Below, piece after piece: positions 59,397-64,000 of a DNA stretch of 64,000 nt. Both the position numbers and the translations under genes were made by a program. The stretch comes from DASRIA01 sp963816975 (GTDB lineage: Bacteria; Actinomycetota; Thermoleophilia; Solirubrobacterales; JBBDJG01). The notes beneath the pieces are model-generated. The model was not told the DNA's origin, ran no database searches, and saw only the letters and a list, made by a program, of their open reading frames with translations. Each line of letters opens with the position of its first letter. Position 1 is the stretch's first letter. Where the stretch lies: contig CAWFMD010000006.1 in NCBI GenBank assembly GCA_963816975.1, positions 1,426,001-1,490,000 on the forward strand, in the 5' to 3' direction.

Positions 59397-60061
59397 CCCC
59401 GCCGCGCGGCTTCGCGCACGAGCAGCCGCAGGTCGTGTGCCAGTGCCTCCGGCGTGAGGAAGTCGACGGGGAAGCCGATCCGCTGGCGGCCCTCGCCGTC
59501 GAGCAGCACCACGTAGGAGTTGTGCTCGCGCTCGTCCGTCTGCGGGGCGAACCCGTACTCGCGCCAAACCGCCTGCAGCTCCCGCTGCGTGCCGAGCAGG
59601 TAGTCGAGGTAGCCGCGCAGGCGGCGCCCGAGCAGGAACTTCTGCGCGCGGTCGGGCGTGTCGTTGGCGGGGTCGACGCTCAGCGCGAAGGCGCGGATGC
59701 GGTTGCGCTCCGCGGCCGAGAGGTCGTCGAGCGCCCCGCGGATCTGCTGCGCGGCCACGGGGCAGGTCTCCTCGCAGGTCGCGTAAGTGGGACTCAGGAC
59801 GACGATCGTGCCGCGCAGGTCCGCGAGCCGCACCAGTTCGCCGTCCTGGTTGCGCAGTGCGAAGGCGCCCGGCGGCGCCGGTGGGCGCACCGCTCCCTCG
59901 TACGGTGAGCGCGGTCCCTCGACGCCCGCGGCGTTGACCTCCTCCACGACCGCGGCGGGCTGGTCGTCGTTGCCCGCGCTCGCTGCGATCGCCGCCAGCA
60001 CCGTGGCGGCCAACGCCAGCAATGCGACGACGACGAGGACTAGACGCGCCCGGGTGGACAT
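59393..60061 (-). CDS. Sco/SenC-type copper chaperone
   Basis: 222 aa. N-terminal membrane anchor (LVLVVVALLALAATVLAAIA), thioredoxin fold with the copper CxxxC (C96, C100 in TCEETCP) and a distal His (EREHNSYVVLLD) completing the Sco1 site. Sco proteins deliver copper to CuA of cytochrome oxidase. The rest of the oxidase is not in the window; this adds to the copper-handling genes at 14-17 and 31-34 kb. Confidence 0.9.
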   Translation of the reverse strand: MSTRARLVLVVVALLALAATVLAAIAASAGNDDQPAAVVEEVNAAGVEGPRSPYEGAVRPPAPPGAFALRNQDGELVRLADLRGTIVVLSPTYATCEETCPVAAQQIRGALDDLSAAERNRIRAFALSVDPANDTPDRAQKFLLGRRLRGYLDYLLGTQRELQAVWREYGFAPQTDEREHNSYVVLLDGEGRQRIGFPVDFLTPEALAHDLRLLVREAARRG

Positions 60062-60069
60062 CCAGCCAC

Positions 60070-60075
60070 AGCCTA
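60070..60075 (-). promoter_or_regulatory. Leaderless-type -10 element of the Sco gene
   Basis: The minus strand reads TAGGCT, 8 nt, then ATG 60061. Confidence 0.4.
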
Positions 60076-60103
60076 GTCGCCCGTCTGGGGGCTGCCGGAG
60101 CTA

Positions 60104-60733
60104 CTAGGGCTCGACCAGGCCGCGGCGGATCGCGTAGCGCACCAGCTCCACGCGGTCGCGCATGCCGAGCTTCTGCAACACCCGCCCGCGATGCGATTCG
60201 ACCGTCTTCTCGGAGAGATGGAGGATCTCCGCGATCTCCTTGTTCGTGTGCGCCTCGGCGATCAGCTTCACGACCTCCTGCTCGCGCGGGCTGAGCTCGT
60301 CGGTCGCCGCGTCGCCGCGGTCGATGAAGTCGCGGATCAGCGCCTGCTGCGCCGTGGAGGTGAGGAACGGCTCGCCCCGGCTGGCCGCGCGCACCGCGTC
60401 CACCAGGTCCTTGTCGGCCGCACGCTTCAGCACGTAGCCCGACGCACCGGCGCGCAACGCCTCGAACAGGTAGCGCTCGTCGTCGTGCATGGAGAGGATC
60501 AGCACCTGCGTAGCGGGCGACTGCTGCTTGATCTCGTGCGTGGCCTGCAGGCCCGTCATGCGCGGCATCGAGACGTCGAGCACGGCCACGTCGGGCTTCA
60601 GCCGCACCGCCTGCTCGAGCGCGTCGACGCCGTCCTCGGCCTCGGCGACGACCTCCATGTCGGGCTGGCGGTCGAGCAGGAGCTTCACCCCCGAACGCAC
60701 GATGCCGTGGTCGTCTGCGATCAGGATCCTCAA
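60104..60733 (-). CDS. NarL/LuxR-type response regulator
   Basis: 209 aa from TTG 60733, which overlaps the kinase stop (TTGA). Receiver domain with ADDHG acidic pocket, phosphoacceptor D53 (AVLDVSMPRM) and Lys in GYVLKRAADK. LuxR-type helix-turn-helix at the C-terminus (LSPREQEVVKLIAEAHTNKE, TVESHRGRVLQKLGM). The longer open frame to 61000 is a shadow of the kinase. Confidence 0.93.
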   Translation of the reverse strand: MRILIADDHGIVRSGVKLLLDRQPDMEVVAEAEDGVDALEQAVRLKPDVAVLDVSMPRMTGLQATHEIKQQSPATQVLILSMHDDERYLFEALRAGASGYVLKRAADKDLVDAVRAASRGEPFLTSTAQQALIRDFIDRGDAATDELSPREQEVVKLIAEAHTNKEIAEILHLSEKTVESHRGRVLQKLGMRDRVELVRYAIRRGLVEP

Positions 60734-61774
60734 CCGCGGTCTCCGTGGCGGCCGGCTGCGAGGCGCTCGGCGCGGTCGTCGCGGGTCGGGGCAGGCGATG
60801 CCGGCTGGGCCGGCACCTCGAGCACCACGGAAGTGCCCTTGCCCGGCCGCGAGTCGATGTCGAGCGTCCCGCCCACGAGCAGCGCGCGCTCGCGCATGCC
60901 CGACAGCCCGAGGCCCTTGCCCTCCTCGGCGAATGCGAATCCCGAGCCGTTGTCGACACCTCGAGGCGTACATTGGAGTCGCACGGCTCGAGGTTGACAT
61001 CGACGCGCGGCGCGCCGGAGTGGCGCGCGGCGTTCACGAGCGCCTCCTGTGCGACGCGGTACACGACCACCTGTGCGTCCGGTGACAGCTCGCCGATGCG
61101 AGGGTCCGCCCAGAAGGCGACCCGCGCGGGGCCGCGGCGGTCGAGGTCGCGCACGTGGGTGGTGAGCGCGGCGACCAGACCGTGGTCGTCCAGCGCGGTC
61201 GGGCGCAGCTGTCGGGCGAGGTCGAGCAGCTCTCCCATCGCCTGGTCGGCCAGCTGCTTGGTCTCGTGCAGCTGTCCGCGCAGCTCGGGAGGAGCGTCCT
61301 GGGTGGCGGCCTCGATGCGCAGCAGCAGCGCGGTCAGCGACTGGTTGACCTCGTCGTGGAGGTCGCGGGCGACGCGCCGGCGCTCCTCCTCCTGGGCCCG
61401 CAGCACGAGCTCCCCGGAGCGGCGCCGCTCGTTCTCCAGCCGCTCCAGCATGCGGTTGAACTGGCCGCGAGCCGCAGGATCTCGGTCGACGCCCCGTCCG
61501 TTCCGGGATCGAGCTCGAGTCGCCGCCCGGGCCGGGAGAGGTCGACCCGCTCCATCATCGCCAGCAGCCGCTCCAGCGGCTCGAACCGGCGCCGCAGCAG
61601 CAGCGTGTTGAGCAGGAATGTGAGGACCATCGCCAGCGCCAGCACCAGGAACTGCCAGCGTTGCTGCGAGATCGAGAAGTCGAAGCCGGCGGCAAGGATC
61701 GCGACCAGGATGCCGGCCGTCACCATCAACAGGTTGAGGGCGACGATCTGGCTGAGGAGAGAGGGGCGCTTCAT
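60730..61774 (-). CDS. NarL-type sensor histidine kinase, frameshifted twice
   Basis: Reconstructed ~348 aa from ATG 61774. Two transmembrane helices (IVALNLLMVTAGILVAILAA, WQFLVLALAMVLTFLLN) with a very short external loop and a HAMP-like linker in the first frame. After a missing base at about 61465-61470: HisKA_3 dimerisation box RRVARDLHDEVNQSLTALLL. After a second missing base at about 60955-60960: DNGSGFAFAEEGKGLGLSGM (ATP-binding N and G boxes). With so little extracytoplasmic sequence it probably senses a membrane or internal signal. Overlaps the response regulator by 4 bp. Confidence 0.88.
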
Positions 61775-61896
61775 GGCTTCCCAGAGCCGAAGTTGACCCG
61801 GTTGGGGTGCTCGTTGTGCAGATATCGGGTGCTGACCCCACAGGGAATCGGCCCCCGGTGGACGATACTTGTACTCGGCACGGCAGCCGACACGTC

Positions 61897-61911
61897 GGGC
61901 ATCAGATGCCC
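61897..61911. promoter_or_regulatory. 15-bp palindrome upstream of htpX
   Basis: GGGCATC, A, GATGCCC: perfect 7-bp arms, 20 bp before the htpX ATG and in the 156-bp gap shared with the divergent kinase gene. It is downstream of likely -10 boxes (GATACT/TGTACT, 61864-61876), so it could be an operator or an RNA hairpin in the leader. Confidence 0.45.
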
Positions 61912-61930
61912 TGAGTCTGTGGTTGGAGAT

Positions 61931-62782
61931 ATGAACCAAGCAACGCAAGCAAACTGGAAAGCAGGCCTGCGGACCACGATCCTGCTGGCGACCCTCACGG
62001 GTCTGCTGGTCGGCATCGGGTATCTGGTCGGCGGTCCCGGGACCGCTCTCACCTTCCTGTTCGTCGGCCTGGCCATCAACATGGTGATGTTCTGGTTCTC
62101 GGACAAGATCGCGCTCAGGATGAGCAAAGCGCGGCCGCTGTCCGAGGAGGAGGCGCCCCGGCTGCACCAGATGGTGCGCGAGCTGGCGCACTCCGCGGCC
62201 ATCCCGATGCCGCGGCTCTACCTGATCCCGGCCAGCCAGCCCAACGCCTTTGCGACCGGGCGCAGCCCGAAGCACTCGGCGGTGGCCGTCACGGAGGGCA
62301 TCACGCAGCTGCTCAGTGAAACCGAGCTGCGCGGCGTGATCGCCCACGAGCTGGCGCACATCCGCAACCGCGACGTGCTGATCACCACTGTCGCGGCGGC
62401 AATCGGCGGCGCGATCACCTGGCTGGGCTACATGCTGCTCTTCATGGGCGGCGACGATGACAGCCCGTTCGGCCTGGTCGGTGCGCTGGCGATGGTGCTG
62501 CTGGCGCCGATCGCCGCGACCATCATCCAGCTCGCGATCTCTCGCCAGCGAGAGTTCTCGGCCGACGCCACGGGGGCCCGGATCGCCGGCAGCGCGAACG
62601 CGCTGGCCGACGCGCTGGAGCGCCTCGAGGCCGGAGCGAAGGCGATGCCGATGCAGGTCAATGCGGCGGCGGAGCCGCTGTTCATCGTGAAGCCGTTCAG
62701 CGGCGGCAGCATGGCCGCGCTCTTCTCGACCCACCCCCCGATCGAGGAGCGGGTGCGCCGGCTGCGCGCCCTGGGCATCTAG
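61931..62782 (+). CDS. htpX: HtpX-like membrane zinc metalloprotease
   Basis: 283 aa M48B protease. Two N-terminal membrane helices (TILLATLTGLLVGIGYLVGG and FLFVGLAINMVMFWFS), zinc motif HELAH (H139, H143) with the third ligand E208 in QREFSADATG, and two further helices between. The C-terminal FSTHPPIEERVRRL is typical. It degrades misfolded membrane proteins. ATG 61931 has a GGAG ribosome site; the frame to 61661 is a shadow of the kinase gene. Followed by a strong terminator. Confidence 0.93.
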   Translation: MNQATQANWKAGLRTTILLATLTGLLVGIGYLVGGPGTALTFLFVGLAINMVMFWFSDKIALRMSKARPLSEEEAPRLHQMVRELAHSAAIPMPRLYLIPASQPNAFATGRSPKHSAVAVTEGITQLLSETELRGVIAHELAHIRNRDVLITTVAAAIGGAITWLGYMLLFMGGDDDSPFGLVGALAMVLLAPIAATIIQLAISRQREFSADATGARIAGSANALADALERLEAGAKAMPMQVNAAAEPLFIVKPFSGGSMAALFSTHPPIEERVRRLRALGI

Positions 62783-62840
62783 GACAACAGATCTTCAGGT
62801 TCCGGGCTCCGTCGAGCATCGGCAACATGAAGGGGGCTGT

Positions 62841-62875
62841 GGCGGCGGCGCCGGAAGGCGCCGCCGCCCTTTTTT
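62841..62875 (+). terminator. Rho-independent terminator after htpX
   Basis: A 12-bp perfect stem (GGCGGCGGCGCC with GGCGCCGCCGCC) around a GGAA tetraloop, followed by TTTTTT at 62870-62875. Textbook intrinsic terminator. Confidence 0.92.
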
Positions 62876-62884
62876 ATGGGTCCG

Positions 62885-62953
62885 GGCATTGCTATATTTC
62901 CTAAAGCCAGTCGGATTTAAGGTATTTAGCGGCTTCGATCGATAGGAAAGCTC
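62885..62953 (+). promoter_or_regulatory. AT-rich promoter region of the rhodanese-ThiF gene
   Basis: The most AT-rich stretch of the window. It holds several -10-like boxes (TATATT near 62893, TATTTA near 62925). AGGAAAG lies just before GTG 62954 as ribosome site. Which box is used cannot be told. Confidence 0.45.
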
Positions 62954-64000
62954 GTGACGTCAGACACGCAGACACGCTCAGGCCAGCAGCTGATCAAGGA
63001 TGCGCGGTCGCAGATCGAGGAGGTCGACCCGTCGCAGGTCAACGACCTGCTGGCGCTGCGCGACTCCAACGGCAACGCGGACCAGGCCCCTGTGATCCTT
63101 GACGTCCGCGAGCAGCAGGAGTACGAGATGGGTCACATTCCCGGAGCCGTACACGTCCCCCGCGGCCACCTCGAGACGCGCATCGAGGCAGCGGTGCCCG
63201 ACCGCAGCCGGCGGGTGATCGCCTACTGCTCGACGCAGAACCGCTCGGCGCTCGCCGCCCTCACCATGCGGGAGCTGCTCGGCTACGAGGACGTCGCGGT
63301 GATGACCGGTGGCTTCACGCTCTGGAAGGACCGCGGCTACGACTTCGACCGGCCGATCGCGCTCACCTCGGAGCAGCGTGAGCGCTACTCACGCCACCTG
63401 CTGATCCCGGAGGTGGGCCTCGAGGGACAGCAGAAGCTGCTCGAGTCCAAGGTGCTGCTGATCGGCGCCGGCGGGCTCGGCTCTCCGGCTGCTCTGTACC
63501 TGGCCGCGGCCGGCGTCGGCACGCTCGGCATCGTCGACAACGACGAGGTCGACCTTTCCAACCTGCAGCGTCAGGTGATCCACAGCAACGAGCGCATCGG
63601 AGTCCCCAAGGTGGAGTCGGCCAAGCAGACGATCGAGGCGCTGAACCCCGACGTCGACGTCGTGCCCCACCCGATTCGCCTGGACCGCGACAACGTGCTG
63701 GACCTGATCCGCGACTACGACGTGATCGTCGACGGAGCCGACAACTTTCCCACGCGCTACCTGCTGAACGATGCGGCGGTGCGTGAGCGCAAGCCGGTCG
63801 TGCACGCATCGATCCTCGGCTTCGATGGGCAGCTCACCACCTTCGTGCCCTACGAGGGCCCGTGCTATCGCTGCCTGTACCCGCAGCCGCCGCCCGCCGA
63901 GCTGGCGCCGTCGTGCGGCGCCAACGGCGTGCTGGGCGTGCTGCCCGGCATCATGGGTCTGCTGCAGGCAAACGAGGTCATCAAACTGGTGGTCGGCATC
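62954..64000 (+). CDS. Rhodanese-ThiF/MoeB fusion, cut off by window edge
   Basis: 349 residues visible. An N-terminal rhodanese domain (VILDVREQQEYEMGHIPGAV, active-site Cys in VIAYCSTQNRSALA) is followed by an E1-like adenylyltransferase: nucleotide motif LIGAGGLGSPAALYLAAAGV, RQVIHSNERIGVPKVES, DGADNFPTRYLLNDA, zinc pair CYRCLYP. This order is reversed relative to MoeZ-type proteins, where rhodanese follows. It would activate a ThiS/MoaD/CysO-like sulfur carrier. GTG 62954 follows AGGAAAG. The catalytic Cys loop and C-terminus lie near or beyond the edge. Confidence 0.88.
   Translation, partial: MTSDTQTRSGQQLIKDARSQIEEVDPSQVNDLLALRDSNGNADQAPVILDVREQQEYEMGHIPGAVHVPRGHLETRIEAAVPDRSRRVIAYCSTQNRSALAALTMRELLGYEDVAVMTGGFTLWKDRGYDFDRPIALTSEQRERYSRHLLIPEVGLEGQQKLLESKVLLIGAGGLGSPAALYLAAAGVGTLGIVDNDEVDLSNLQRQVIHSNERIGVPKVESAKQTIEALNPDVDVVPHPIRLDRDNVLDLIRDYDVIVDGADNFPTRYLLNDAAVRERKPVVHASILGFDGQLTTFVPYEGPCYRCLYPQPPPAELAPSCGANGVLGVLPGIMGLLQANEVIKLVVGI

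Noticed and set aside
1..64000. tRNA, rRNA, riboswitch, CRISPR and IS elements
   Set aside because: Intergenic gaps were read for cloverleaf arms, conserved riboswitch cores, regular repeats and inverted-repeat-flanked transposases; none was found. A covariance-model scan would be more sensitive than reading by eye.

Overview
The window is GC-rich (about 70%) bacterial chromosome with short intergenic gaps and many 1-8 bp start/stop overlaps. Gene content suggests an actinobacterium, probably a soil Thermoleophilia (Solirubrobacterales/Gaiellales-like) lineage. That placement is inferred from the actinobacterial-type group 1h [NiFe] hydrogenase cluster, a MarP-type protease, propeller/RTX surface proteins, SUF-type Fe-S assembly and abundant leaderless promoters. 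No rRNA, tRNA, CRISPR array, insertion sequence or prophage was seen. No gene-free stretch exceeds 300 bp.

Layout. 1-12.5 kb: partial SDR and ParA ATPase; a solo glutamate synthase large subunit; FHA/zinc-ribbon protein; SRPBCC protein; lipoprotein; MarP-like protease; HAD hydrolase; FxsA; MIP18/SufT-like Fe-S factor. 12.5-16.8 kb: copper locus A (CopC-CopD fusion, a membrane-anchored 'FDWRVP' protein, a beta-helix secreted protein). 16.9-22.2 kb: a secreted protein with the copper-ligand pattern of PHM-type monooxygenases, small secreted/unknown proteins, a His-rich propeller/RTX protein, a Mug-like glycosylase. 22.2-23.4 kb: a TetR fragment joined head-to-head to a molybdopterin oxidoreductase fragment, both missing their N-termini. 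23.4-28.4 kb: acetone carboxylase acxABC. 28.5-35.6 kb: subtilase, ispH, copper locus B (two YcnI/DUF1775 proteins, a second FDWRVP protein, small secreted and membrane proteins), AarF kinase. 35.6-50.4 kb: a minus-strand hydrogenase operon of 18 genes: hypC, hypC-like, hypD, hypE, hypA, hhyS, hhyL, NifU-like, DUF5947-like, a 70-aa protein, DUF6084-like, a conserved gene, maturation protease, two micro-ORFs, hypB, a double-SIS protein, hypF. 50.5-52.2 kb: redoxin, Smr-like, DoxX-like. 52.2-58.4 kb: SUF operon (Rrf2 regulator, sufC, sufS, sufU, Rieske ferredoxin, sufB, sufD). 58.4-64 kb: AlgX-like protein, Sco copper chaperone, NarL-type two-component pair, HtpX, and a rhodanese-ThiF protein running off the edge.

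How it fits together: the organism looks like an aerobic scavenger able to oxidise trace H2 (group 1h hydrogenase) and use acetone. It has its own Fe-S supply line and a large extracytoplasmic copper-handling inventory (CopC/CopD, YcnI-like, Sco, possible copper monooxygenase).

Quality warning: at least eight single-base frameshifts interrupt otherwise well-conserved genes (acxA, ispH, a conserved hydrogenase-operon gene, the NifU-like gene, sufD twice, the histidine kinase twice). So many in 64 kb points to residual sequencing error rather than decay. Frameshifted genes are reported as single reconstructed loci.
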